Shown: positions 41,203 to 49,389 of the stretch, one piece after another
Layout of the letters: each line of letters starts with the position of its first letter
Position numbering within the stretch: the first letter of the stretch is position 1
Origin: Phycicoccus sp. Soil748
Lineage (GTDB): Bacteria; Actinomycetota; Actinomycetes; Actinomycetales; Dermatophilaceae
Assembly (NCBI RefSeq): GCF_001428025.1
Contig: NZ_LMSC01000012.1
Coordinates: 16,547-80,546, forward strand
Direction: 5' to 3'
DNA length: 64,000 bases
Position numbers and translations under genes: made by a program
The notes under the pieces: generated by a model
Seen by the model: the letters and a program-made list of their open reading frames with translations, nothing else
Told to the model about the DNA's origin: nothing
Databases searched by the model: none

Positions 41203-42474
41203 ATGCCCCCGGCAGACCGCGCCGACGCCGACCCGACGCGACCCTCCGCGCCCACCGGCCTGGACTTCCAGCTGGTCTTCCGCGCGGTGCCGACGGCCTG
41301 CGTCGTCCTCGACGACCAGCTGGTGATCCAGGACTGCAACGACGCCTACCTGCGCGTCGCCGGCCAGGACCGGGACCAACTGGTGGGACGGGCCCTGTTC
41401 GACGCGTTCCCCGAGGCCCGAGTGCCCGCGAGCGCCGTCGACGGCGTGCGCTCGGTCATGCAGACTGCGCTGGCCACGGGCCGTCCGGCGATCCTCGGGA
41501 CGCAGCGGTACGACATCCCCTCCGCCCGGGTGGCCGGCGAGCTCGACGAGCGGTACTGGGCGGGCACCGCGGTGCCGTTGCCCCGGGGCGAGGACCCCGG
41601 CTGGGTGCTGTTCAACGTCTTCGACGTGACGGCCCTGGCCCGGGAGATGGTGCGCGCCGGCGCTTCGCCGAGCGACGCTGCATCGCCCGAGGAGGCGCTG
41701 CACGCGGCCTGGGCGGTGATGGAGCAGGCCCACCTCTTCGACGAGGCGGTCGAGGCCGAGCGACGGCTGGGGGTGGCGGTGCAGTCCGCGATGCTGCCGG
41801 CGGCCGTGCCCGAGGCCGTGCTCGAACGGGTGGCGGTCGCGGTGCGCTACCGGCCCGCCTCGGCGGCGCTGTCCGTCGGCGGCGACTGGTACGACGTCAC
41901 CGACATCGGTGACGGGCGCGTCGCCGTCGCGGTCGGAGACGTCGTCGGCCACGGCCTCGTCGCCGCCTCCGTCATGGGACAGCTGCGCAGCGCCCTGGCC
42001 GCACTGACCGTCGCCGACGTGGGGCCGCCGCAGGCACTCGCCGCGCTGGACCAGATCGCACGGCACAACCCCAACGCCACGGCCTCCACCGCCGTCAAGG
42101 TGGTCCTGGACCCGCACCTGGGCTTCGCGGCGTACAGCAGCGCCGGGCACCTCCCGCCGCTGATGGTGCACCCGGACGGCACGGTGGAGGCCCTCGACGC
42201 CGCCCTGGGGCCGCCGCTGGCGGTCACGACCGACATCGAGCGGCGCCCCCTGGGGACCGCCACCCTCGCCCCGGGCAGCACCCTGCTCCTCTACACCGAC
42301 GGCCTCGTGGAGCGTCGCGGGGAGGACCTCGACGTCGGTATCGCGCGGCTGAGCCGGGTGCTCGCCGAGCACCGGTCGCTCGACGTGGAGGAGCTCGCCG
42401 ACCGGCTGCTGCTGGAGCTCACCGCCGAGGACGGCCTGCGCGACGACGTGGCCCTCGTGCTCCTGCGCCCCTAG
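41203..42474 (+). CDS. PAS domain plus PP2C/SpoIIE-type phosphatase
   Basis: A 423-residue signalling protein. A PAS domain (about 15-145; VFRAVPTACVVLDDQLVIQDCNDAYLRVAG) is joined by a short helical linker (AVEAERRLGVAVQSAMLP) to a SpoIIE-like serine phosphatase domain (about 185-423) with VGGDWYDVTDIGDGRVAVAVGDVVGHG, SSAGHLPPLM, LLLYTDGLVERR and the final LRDDVALVLL. It probably dephosphorylates an anti-anti-sigma factor in response to a redox or small-ligand signal; no partner is encoded nearby. Its TAG stop shares a CTAG with the stop of the convergent flavoprotein gene. Confidence 0.92.
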   Translation: MPPADRADADPTRPSAPTGLDFQLVFRAVPTACVVLDDQLVIQDCNDAYLRVAGQDRDQLVGRALFDAFPEARVPASAVDGVRSVMQTALATGRPAILGTQRYDIPSARVAGELDERYWAGTAVPLPRGEDPGWVLFNVFDVTALAREMVRAGASPSDAASPEEALHAAWAVMEQAHLFDEAVEAERRLGVAVQSAMLPAAVPEAVLERVAVAVRYRPASAALSVGGDWYDVTDIGDGRVAVAVGDVVGHGLVAASVMGQLRSALAALTVADVGPPQALAALDQIARHNPNATASTAVKVVLDPHLGFAAYSSAGHLPPLMVHPDGTVEALDAALGPPLAVTTDIERRPLGTATLAPGSTLLLYTDGLVERRGEDLDVGIARLSRVLAEHRSLDVEELADRLLLELTAEDGLRDDVALVLLRP

Positions 42475-43721
42475 CCGAGGTCCAGAACCCGGGTGTCCCG
42501 GGAAGCCCACTGCGGCGACCCGCCCGCCAGGCCGCCCCAGAGCCCGCGCAGCAGCCTCGGCGTGAGGACGCCGCGCCCCAGCCCGAGCTCGACCAGGTCG
42601 TCGAAGACCTCTTGGTCACGGGCCGCCGCGGACAGGCCGGCAGCGAGGACCCGAGGGGAGGCGGTCAGCCTGCCGGCGGCCGCCGTGCTCGCGAGGTTGC
42701 CGCGCAGCAGCCTCCGCAGCGCCCGTCGGTACCCGCTGCCGGGCCCTTCGTCGACGGCGCCGCGGCCCGCGACGACCGGGAAGAGCGGGTGCCGGTCCTC
42801 GCCTGGCGCCTGGACGGCGAGGCGGCCGGCCATGGCTCCGGTCGCGACGGCGTAGTAGATCCCCTCGCCGGTCAACGGGTTGACCAGTCCTGCAGCGTCG
42901 CCCGCGAAGAGCACGCGGCCGTCCGGCTGCTCCCGACCAGTGCCTGCGGTCGACAACGGCAGGTGGTGCCCGCGCCACGAGGCGGCACCGGCGGTCGAGC
43001 CGGGGAGCAGCGCCTCGAGCCGGTCCACCATCAGGGCGTGCGTCGGCGGGTGGTGGCGGCCGCCGAGCACCTCCCCGTAGCCGACGTTGGACCAGCCGTC
43101 GCCGCGGTCGAAGGACCATGCGTAGGACGGCTGGCGCTCTTCGCCGAACCGGATGACCTGTCGACCTGCCCGGTGCCGCGGCGTGGGTGCGTAGCCCCGC
43201 AGCCCCAGGGCCGTCCGGCCGCGCAACGGTGCACCGAGCGCGCGCCGTACCTCCGAGCGGGCCCCGTCGGCGGCGACCACCACGCGCCCCCGGACCGAGC
43301 CGTCGAGCACCACCTCACCGGCAGCGGTCGCGACGTGCCGGACCCGGTGGCGGCGCAGCACCGCACCGGCGGCGACGGCCGCGTCCACGAGGCGGGCGTC
43401 GAGATCCGCGCGCGGCACCACGAGCGCGGGACGTCGCATGGCGCGCTCCACCTCGAGGCCGCCTAGGGACAGCTGGAGCGTGGACACGGGGGAGTGGTCG
43501 CGGCGCAGGCGGTCCGCCACGGCCCCGGCACCCACGTGCCCCAGCACGTCGAGCACGTGGGGCGCCACCCCGTCGCCGCAGGACTTGTCACGAGGGAAGT
43601 CGGCCCGATCCAGCAGCAGGACGCGGGCGCCCGGTCGCTCGTGCAGGGCGCCGAGCGCAGCAGTCGCGCCGGCCGGACCCGCACCGACCACGACCAGGTC
43701 CCACAGCGGCTCGGCGGTCAT
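42471..43721 (-). CDS. geranylgeranyl-reductase-family FAD-dependent oxidoreductase
   Basis: A 416-residue flavoprotein: dinucleotide-binding VVVGAGPAGATAALGAL (10-26), the DKSCGDGVAPHVLDVL segment typical of the geranylgeranyl reductase group, and LFAGDAAGLVNPLTGEGIYYAV (second FAD motif). Such enzymes reduce the prenyl chains of quinones or lipids, for example menaquinone side-chain saturation in actinobacteria. It is monocistronic, convergent with the PP2C gene and 45 bp from the DeoR gene on the same strand. Confidence 0.88.
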   Translation of the reverse strand: MTAEPLWDLVVVGAGPAGATAALGALHERPGARVLLLDRADFPRDKSCGDGVAPHVLDVLGHVGAGAVADRLRRDHSPVSTLQLSLGGLEVERAMRRPALVVPRADLDARLVDAAVAAGAVLRRHRVRHVATAAGEVVLDGSVRGRVVVAADGARSEVRRALGAPLRGRTALGLRGYAPTPRHRAGRQVIRFGEERQPSYAWSFDRGDGWSNVGYGEVLGGRHHPPTHALMVDRLEALLPGSTAGAASWRGHHLPLSTAGTGREQPDGRVLFAGDAAGLVNPLTGEGIYYAVATGAMAGRLAVQAPGEDRHPLFPVVAGRGAVDEGPGSGYRRALRRLLRGNLASTAAAGRLTASPRVLAAGLSAAARDQEVFDDLVELGLGRGVLTPRLLRGLWGGLAGGSPQWASRDTRVLDLG

Positions 43722-43766
43722 GGCCCCACCGTACGGACAGGTCCTGCGACTGCGCCGTGGTCGTGC

Positions 43767-44552
43767 TCAGGACGCGATGACGATCCGGGTGCCGGTGGTG
43801 CGCAGGTGCTCGGCCGCCGCCGCAGGGGGCTCGGCGTCGGTCACGAGCGTGGTGACCTTCTCGTGCGGGCAGAGCAGGACGGGTGCCGACGTCGCGAACT
43901 TCGTGTGGTCGGCCAGCAGCACGACCTGGTCGGCCACATCGATGAGTGCCAGCTTGGTGGGCCGCTCGGTGTCCGTCGCGACGTAGACCCCGCGCTCGTC
44001 GACGGCCGCGGCCCCGAGGAAGAGCGTCGTGACGCGCAGGCCGCGCACGGCGTCGACCGTCATCTGGCCGACGAACGCCTGGCTCTCGTGGAGCAGCTCA
44101 CCCCCGAGCCCGACCACGCGCCCGTGGCCGCGGCTCAGCAGCAGCTGGACGACGGGCACCGAGTGCGTGACCACCGTGCCGTCGAAGCTCGGGGGCAGCG
44201 CCTGCGCCAGTGCGTACGTCGTCGTGCCGGCATCGATGGCGATGGTGTCCTTGTCGGCGACGAGGGTGCGGGCCGCCGAGGCGATCGCCTTCTTCGCGTC
44301 GGAGTCCATGCTCGCGCGCCCGACGAAGGCCGCGGTGTGGAGCGGACCGTGCAGCGCGCTCACGCCGCCGTGCACGAGCCGGACCTCGCCCTGCTGCGCG
44401 AGCTTGCGCAGGTCACGACGGACCGTCATGTCGGAGACGCCGAGGTCCTCGGTGAGGCTCGCGACCGAGACGAAACCGCTCTCGCGGAGGCGCTCCATGA
44501 TGAGTTGCCGGCGGTCCGGCGCCGTGTCGTAACGCAGTGCTTCGCGGCCCAC
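43767..44552 (-). CDS. DeoR-family transcriptional regulator of the sulfoglycolysis-like operon
   Basis: A 261-residue DeoR-type repressor: N-terminal helix-turn-helix (about 14-65; MERLRESGFVSVASLTEDLGVSDMTVRRDLRKL) and a DeoRC sugar-phosphate-binding domain with DTIAIDAGTTTYALA and LLADHTKF. DeoR regulators respond to phosphorylated sugars, as YihW (CsqR) does for E. coli sulfoglycolysis. It starts with GTG at 44552 with GGAGGGG upstream and is divergent from the kinase operon, whose promoter lies inside a GGTGTT inverted repeat. Confidence 0.93.
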   Translation of the reverse strand: MGREALRYDTAPDRRQLIMERLRESGFVSVASLTEDLGVSDMTVRRDLRKLAQQGEVRLVHGGVSALHGPLHTAAFVGRASMDSDAKKAIASAARTLVADKDTIAIDAGTTTYALAQALPPSFDGTVVTHSVPVVQLLLSRGHGRVVGLGGELLHESQAFVGQMTVDAVRGLRVTTLFLGAAAVDERGVYVATDTERPTKLALIDVADQVVLLADHTKFATSAPVLLCPHEKVTTLVTDAEPPAAAAEHLRTTGTRIVIAS

Positions 44553-44611
44553 GGCCCCTCCGTCTCCCCAGGGCGGCCCCGCCCCGGTCCAGTGAAGAAT
44601 AGATCACACAA

Positions 44612-44649
44612 GGTGTTGACTTTCCAACATCCGTTGTTAATCTAACACC
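44612..44649 (+). promoter_or_regulatory. kinase-operon promoter flanked by an inverted repeat (DeoR operator candidate)
   Basis: TTGACT (44616-44621) and TAATCT (44638-44643) with a 16-bp spacer form a sigma70-type promoter for the operon starting at 44701. The half-sites GGTGTT (44612-44617) and AACACC (44644-44649) lie symmetrically around it, so a dimer of the divergent DeoR protein could cover both elements. A minus-strand TATTCT (44596-44601) may be the -10 of the regulator gene. Confidence 0.7.
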
Positions 44650-44700
44650 ATCCGAGACCGCGACGTCAGTGTGGACGTCGACATCCGCCGAGGAGACCGC

Positions 44701-45630
44701 ATGTCCGACAGCGCAGTCACCCGCTCGACCGGTGGTCCGGTGGTGTTCGTCGGGGCGGCGACCATCGACTCGATCGCCCTGGTCGGGGACTTCCCGGGTC
44801 CGGACGACCGCGTGGTCGCCGAGGACCTCGTGTTCGCTGGCGGGGGGCCTGCGGCCACCGCGGCCGTCGCTGCGGCCCGGCTCGGTGTCGCTGCGGCCTT
44901 TGTCGGCACCGTGGGTGACGACGCGGACGGACAGCTCATCGTCGACTCCCTGGCAGCGGAGGGCGTGGACGTCTCCGGGGTCTCCCGTCGTGCAGGCGCC
45001 CGCTCGGCCGCGAGCGTCATCGTCGTCGACCAGCGGCGCGGCACCCGCGCGATCTGCGCCCGTACCGGGCCCGAGGTCGACACCAGCCGTGCGGCTGACC
45101 TCCTGGACCGCGCCGAATGGGTCCACGCCGACCACCTCGGGTGGGCGGCGGTCCGCCACCTCCTCGAGCGCCCGGTAGAGCAGCGGCCCCGCCTCTCGGT
45201 CGATGCCGGGAACCCCATCCCCGGGTTCACCCCCGCGGGCGTGGACCTGTACGTGCCGACCGTCGAGGCACTGGGACGCATCCACGGTGCGCGTGACCCG
45301 CAGCTGCTGCTCGACCAGGCGCTCCGCGCCGGTGCCCTGCGGGTCGTGGCCACCGACGGCGGCCGGGGCTCCCTGGGGGCCGATGCCTCCGGTGAGCGCG
45401 CCGCCGCCCCCGCTGAGGCCGTCGACGTGGTGAGCACCCTCGGAGCCGGTGACGTGTTCCACGGCGCACTGGTCGCTGCCCACGTCCGGCGTCTCCCGCT
45501 GGCCGATGCCCTCGCCTACGCCAACACCGTGGCGGCCCTGTCCTGCCTCGGCCTGGACGGCCGCTCGGCGATCCCCACCCACGACGACGTCGAGGCCCAC
45601 CAGCGGGCGCGCACCGCCCGGCCCGCCTGA
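44701..45630 (+). CDS. PfkB-family sugar kinase (candidate 6-deoxy-6-sulfofructose kinase)
   Basis: A 309-residue ribokinase-fold kinase with the GGGPAATAAVAAARLG motif (47-62), the phosphate-binding STLGAGDVFHGAL (245-257) and catalytic Asp251. The PfkB family includes YihV, which phosphorylates sulfofructose at C1. I assign that role from the adjacent YihT-like aldolase and the isomerase; other ketose kinases are possible. The ATG at 44701 has GAGGAG upstream and is preferred to the GTG at 44671. It is the first gene of the operon. Confidence 0.85.
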   Translation: MSDSAVTRSTGGPVVFVGAATIDSIALVGDFPGPDDRVVAEDLVFAGGGPAATAAVAAARLGVAAAFVGTVGDDADGQLIVDSLAAEGVDVSGVSRRAGARSAASVIVVDQRRGTRAICARTGPEVDTSRAADLLDRAEWVHADHLGWAAVRHLLERPVEQRPRLSVDAGNPIPGFTPAGVDLYVPTVEALGRIHGARDPQLLLDQALRAGALRVVATDGGRGSLGADASGERAAAPAEAVDVVSTLGAGDVFHGALVAAHVRRLPLADALAYANTVAALSCLGLDGRSAIPTHDDVEAHQRARTARPA

Positions 45631-45709
45631 CCCCAGCCGCCTGACCCGTAACCCGCCTGACCCCGCACCCGCCTGACCCGAACCCGCCCGACCCGCACCC
45701 GCCTGACCC
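45623..45709 (+). repeat. six tandem copies of an 11-bp unit between kinase and aldolase genes
   Basis: CCGCCTGACCC begins at 45623, 45637, 45653, 45669, 45684 and 45699 (the fifth has one mismatch), spaced 14-16 bp apart. The first copy contains the TGA stop of the kinase gene and the last ends shortly before the GAGGAG of the aldolase gene. It looks like a local expansion of the 3' end of the kinase gene. Confidence 0.85.
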
Positions 45710-45725
45710 GAACCGAGGAGCCCCT

Positions 45726-46613
45726 GTGAGCAGCAGCCCCAGCCCGACGGCGTACACGCTGTCGTCGATCGCCCGCCCCAGCGGCGCCTTCGCGATGCTG
45801 GCCGTGGACCAGCGCGAGGCGATGCGGGGGATGTTCGAGCAGCACCAGGACGCCCCGGTCATCGACGAGCAGCTGAGACGGTTCAAGGTCGCGGCGACCC
45901 GGATCCTCAGCCCCCACGCCTCGGCGGTGCTCGTGGACAAGCAGTTCGCGTTCGATGCCGTCGTGGAGGAGTCCGCCGTCGCGCCGGCCTGCGGGCTCAT
46001 CGCCGCAGCAGACCACTTCATCGCGGGCAACGGCGAGTACGTCACCGCCGTCGAGATCGACCGGGCGGTCGACCCCACCGAGGTCAGGGCGCAGGGCGCG
46101 GTCGCCATGAAGCTGCTCGTGATCCACCGACCGGACGAGGACCCCGCCGGCCGGGTCGAGATGGTCCGGGAGTTCCGCGAGCGATGCCGCGAGGCAGGCC
46201 TCGTGAGCATCATCGAGCCTGTGGCCAAGGCGCCCAGGGACGGACGTGACTGGGACTGGGACGCATGCGTGGTCGAGGCGGCGCGCGAGCTCGGGGACCT
46301 CGGCGTCGACCTCTACAAGGCCGAGGTGCCCGGCAAGGGGTTGGGCGACGAGAAGCAGATGCGCCGGCGGTGCGCCGAGATCACGGATGCGGTGTCGTCA
46401 CCCTGGGTGGTGCTCTCCTCCGGCGTGCCGGCCGACGTGTTCCCCCAGGCCGTGCGGATGGCCTGCGAGGAGGGCGCGTCGGGGTTCCTCGCCGGACGCG
46501 CCGTCTGGGCGTCGGTCATCGGCAGCGACGACCTCGAGCGCGACCTGACCGAGGTGTCCGTGCCGCGCCTGCAGCAGCTGGGCGAGCTGGTCGACGAGGC
46601 GGTGTCACGATGA
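45726..46613 (+). CDS. YihT-like 6-deoxy-6-sulfofructose-1-phosphate aldolase candidate
   Basis: A 295-residue class I aldolase. From memory of E. coli YihT the likeness is strong throughout: ARPSGAFAMLAVDQREAMR, IIEPVAKAPR, GVDLYKAEVPGKG with Schiff-base Lys198, WVVLSSGV and ASGFLAGRAVWASV. Arg258 in this last segment corresponds to the Arg that holds the sulfonate in YihT. It should split sulfofructose-1-phosphate into DHAP and 3-sulfolactaldehyde. Tagatose-bisphosphate aldolases are more distant relatives. GAGGAG precedes the GTG; an ATGA overlap couples it to the isomerase gene. Confidence 0.85.
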   Translation: MSSSPSPTAYTLSSIARPSGAFAMLAVDQREAMRGMFEQHQDAPVIDEQLRRFKVAATRILSPHASAVLVDKQFAFDAVVEESAVAPACGLIAAADHFIAGNGEYVTAVEIDRAVDPTEVRAQGAVAMKLLVIHRPDEDPAGRVEMVREFRERCREAGLVSIIEPVAKAPRDGRDWDWDACVVEAARELGDLGVDLYKAEVPGKGLGDEKQMRRRCAEITDAVSSPWVVLSSGVPADVFPQAVRMACEEGASGFLAGRAVWASVIGSDDLERDLTEVSVPRLQQLGELVDEAVSR

Positions 46614-48076
46614 CCACGGTGCCTGCCCCCTCGCGCAGCACCCGCGTGGTGGTGGTGCCCACGGCACGACCGACCTTCGCCGTCGACGTCGCCGCGCAGC
46701 GAGCCGCCGAGGCGCGAGCGCTCCTGGTGGAGCTCGGCGCCGACGTCAGCGGGCCCACCGAGCTCGTCATGACGCCCGAGGACGTGGAGAAGGCGAGCAC
46801 GTACGCCCTGTCGGAGGCGGACCTGGTGGTCAACGTCTGCGCCTCCTTCTCCGACGCGACCCCCGCCCTGCGGCTCTATGCCGACCTCGACGTGCCGGTC
46901 CTGCTCTGGTCGTTCCGGGAGCCGGGCCCCGTCGGCGACCGGCTCTGGCTCAACAGCCTCTGTGGCGCCAACCTCTTCGGGCACGCCCTGGTCACCCGCG
47001 CGGGCCGCGCGCCGCGGCTCGTCTACGGCGACCCCGGGGAGCCGCAGGTCCGCGCGGCCCTGGAGGCCGCCCTCGCCGGCCGGCTCCCGGACGCGCCCGC
47101 TCTCCCGACCACCCGGGGAGCGCGCTCGGACGACGAGCCCGGCGTGGGCGCTGCCCTCGCCTCACTGCGTGGTCGCACCCTCGGCCTCGTCGGCGACGCC
47201 CCCTCCGGCTTCACGCCCAGCCACTACGACCCGGACCTCGTCGAGTCCCTGTTCGGCATCCGGGTCGAGGAGATCACCGTCGAGGACATGTTCGACCGGG
47301 TGGGCGCGGTGCCCGACGACGAGGCGGACGCAGAGCACGCCGATGCCCTGGCCGCCCAGCCCTCGCTCGGTGCGGTCGACCCGGCCCAGCAGCAGCTGTC
47401 CGCGTGCGTCACCACGGCCCTGCGCGGCTGGCAGGCCGCGGCCGGGCTCTCCGCCATGGCGATCCGGTGCTGGCCGGAGTTCCCGGGGTCGCTGGGCGTG
47501 TGCCCGTGCTCGTCGCTGTCCCGGATGGCCGATGCCGGGACGCCCACGGCCTGCGAGCGCGACGTGTACGGGGCCATCACGATGACCCTGCTCGAGGCCT
47601 TGGGGTCCGGCTCCACCTACCTCGTCGACACCGTGGACCTCGACGCTGCCGCCAACGTGGTGCGGCTGTGGCACTGCGGTGCCGCGGCCACGTCGCTGGC
47701 CGCAGACCCCTCCGAGGCCACCCAGTCGGTGCACTGCAACCGCAAGATCGGCGTGGCCGGCAACTTCCCGCTGAGGACCGGTCCCGTGGTCATGGCGCGG
47801 CTCACCGAGGACCCCGCACGTGGCCTCAGGCTGCTCATCGCCGCCGGCGAGTCGGTCGCCGAGCCCAACCGTTTCCAGGGCAACACGGCGGCCGTGCGGT
47901 TGGACACCCCGGCCGAGGACTTCGTCCGGTCGCTGGTCACCCACGGCTTCCCCCACCACACGGTCCTGGCCTGGACCGATGTCCGCCCCGCCCTGCGGAC
48001 CGCTGCCGACCAGCTCGGCATCCCCGTCGTCGAGTTCGCCCCCGCCCCCACCCAACCCACCGAGGAGCAGTCATGA
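46610..48076 (+). CDS. L-fucose isomerase-like protein (candidate sulfoquinovose isomerase)
   Basis: A 488-residue protein of the fucose/arabinose isomerase superfamily. The C-terminal half carries IRCWPEFPGSLGVCPCSSLS (286-305), ACERDVYGA (314-322) and LWHCG (353-357), which place Glu, Asp and His as Mn-binding residues. In the Embden-Meyerhof sulfoglycolysis variant with a fucose-isomerase-like enzyme (SqvD), such a protein replaces YihS in converting sulfoquinovose to sulfofructose. I propose that role; isomerisation of a normal aldose is the alternative. It is coupled on both sides by ATGA overlaps. Confidence 0.8.
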   Translation: MTTVPAPSRSTRVVVVPTARPTFAVDVAAQRAAEARALLVELGADVSGPTELVMTPEDVEKASTYALSEADLVVNVCASFSDATPALRLYADLDVPVLLWSFREPGPVGDRLWLNSLCGANLFGHALVTRAGRAPRLVYGDPGEPQVRAALEAALAGRLPDAPALPTTRGARSDDEPGVGAALASLRGRTLGLVGDAPSGFTPSHYDPDLVESLFGIRVEEITVEDMFDRVGAVPDDEADAEHADALAAQPSLGAVDPAQQQLSACVTTALRGWQAAAGLSAMAIRCWPEFPGSLGVCPCSSLSRMADAGTPTACERDVYGAITMTLLEALGSGSTYLVDTVDLDAAANVVRLWHCGAAATSLAADPSEATQSVHCNRKIGVAGNFPLRTGPVVMARLTEDPARGLRLLIAAGESVAEPNRFQGNTAAVRLDTPAEDFVRSLVTHGFPHHTVLAWTDVRPALRTAADQLGIPVVEFAPAPTQPTEEQS

Positions 48077-49380
48077 GCACCACGTCGAAGGCACCGCACA
48101 TCACCCGTCGCACGGTCCTGCAGGTCCTCGGGATGGGCGCGGTCGGCGCCACGGCCGCAGCCTGCGTCGGCCCGGGCAGCACCGCCGGCAAGGCCAGCGC
48201 CACAGCGCCGAAGTCGGGCGCGTCGGCCAGCGGCGACATCTCGTTCGCCCACTGGCGGGCCGAGGACAAGGAGGTCTTCGACAAGCTGATCAAGGACTTC
48301 CAGACCAAGCACGCGGGCGTGACCGTGCGCCAGGACATCTCGCCCTCGAACGACTACCAGTCCTCGGCGCTGCAGCGCATCCGCGGCGGCTCGGTCGGCG
48401 ACGTCTTCACGGCCTTCCGCGGCGCCCAGTTCGTCGACATGGCCAAGGCGGGCATCTACACCGACCTGTCCGGCCAGCCGTGGGCGAAGAACTTCAGTGC
48501 CGACCTCATCGCGGCAGGCAAGTCGGGCGGCACCCAGCTCGGCTTCCCCTACCAGGTCGTCTTCAACATGCCGGTGACCAACAAGGAGCTCGTCGCCAAG
48601 GCAGGCGGCAGCACACCGCCCAAGGACTGGGACTCCTTCCTGGCGCTGTGCGACAAGCTCAAGTCGCAGGGGGTGGTGCCCATCGCCTGGCCCGGCGGCG
48701 ACCCGGGCAACGCGGGCCAGCTCTTCAACTCGATGGTCATGAACAACGCGCCCAGCGACGACATGTGCGCCAAGATCGAGGCCGGCGAGCTGAAGTGCAC
48801 GGACGACTGGTTCCTGCAGACGCTGAAGCAGTACGTCGAGCTCAAGCCCTACTTCCAGGCCAACAGCACCGGCACGGCCGTCGAGCCCTGCCAGCAGATC
48901 TTCGCCACCGGCAAGGCCGCCATGCTGGCCACCGGCTCTTACCACATCGCCGCGGTGCGGGCGCTCGGCGCGAAGTTCGCGATGGACCTGGTGTCGCCCA
49001 TCACGACGACGGCCGACAAGGCGAAGTACGAGGGCATCTACAACGCGACCTTCGTGCTCGGCGTCAACAGCAAGTCCAAGCACCAGGCGGCCGGTGTCGC
49101 GTGGCTGGAGTACCTGTCGACGCCGGAGGTGGCCGGCCAGTACGCCAACGGCACGAGCCAGCACGTCACGGTGAGCGGTGTCGAGTACACCAACCCCGAC
49201 CTCAAGGCGCTCTCGCCGTGGCTGGACAAGAAGACCCTGCTCGCGCCCCGGTTCCAGTTCAACAACCTGGACGTCCGCTCGGCGGTCGAGGGCGCCTGCG
49301 TCGCCGTCGTCGGGGGGAAGAAGCCGGAGCAGGCCGCTGCCGACGCCCAGCGCGTCGTGGACCAGCAGCGCAAGGGCTAG
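48073..49380 (+). CDS. ABC transporter substrate-binding lipoprotein
   Basis: A 435-residue family 1 binding protein with a twin-arginine motif (TRRTVLQVLGMG) and lipobox (ATAAAC, Cys31). The mature protein starts with a Ser/Ala/Gly linker, then ISFAHWRAEDKEVFDKLIKDF and typical sugar-binder segments such as FATGKAAMLATGSYH. It is distinct from the binder at 32368, so the two importers probably carry different substrates or anomers. Two permease genes follow; no ATPase gene is present in the operon. Confidence 0.92.
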   Translation: MSTTSKAPHITRRTVLQVLGMGAVGATAAACVGPGSTAGKASATAPKSGASASGDISFAHWRAEDKEVFDKLIKDFQTKHAGVTVRQDISPSNDYQSSALQRIRGGSVGDVFTAFRGAQFVDMAKAGIYTDLSGQPWAKNFSADLIAAGKSGGTQLGFPYQVVFNMPVTNKELVAKAGGSTPPKDWDSFLALCDKLKSQGVVPIAWPGGDPGNAGQLFNSMVMNNAPSDDMCAKIEAGELKCTDDWFLQTLKQYVELKPYFQANSTGTAVEPCQQIFATGKAAMLATGSYHIAAVRALGAKFAMDLVSPITTTADKAKYEGIYNATFVLGVNSKSKHQAAGVAWLEYLSTPEVAGQYANGTSQHVTVSGVEYTNPDLKALSPWLDKKTLLAPRFQFNNLDVRSAVEGACVAVVGGKKPEQAAADAQRVVDQQRKG

Positions 49381-49389
49381 GAGCTTCAG

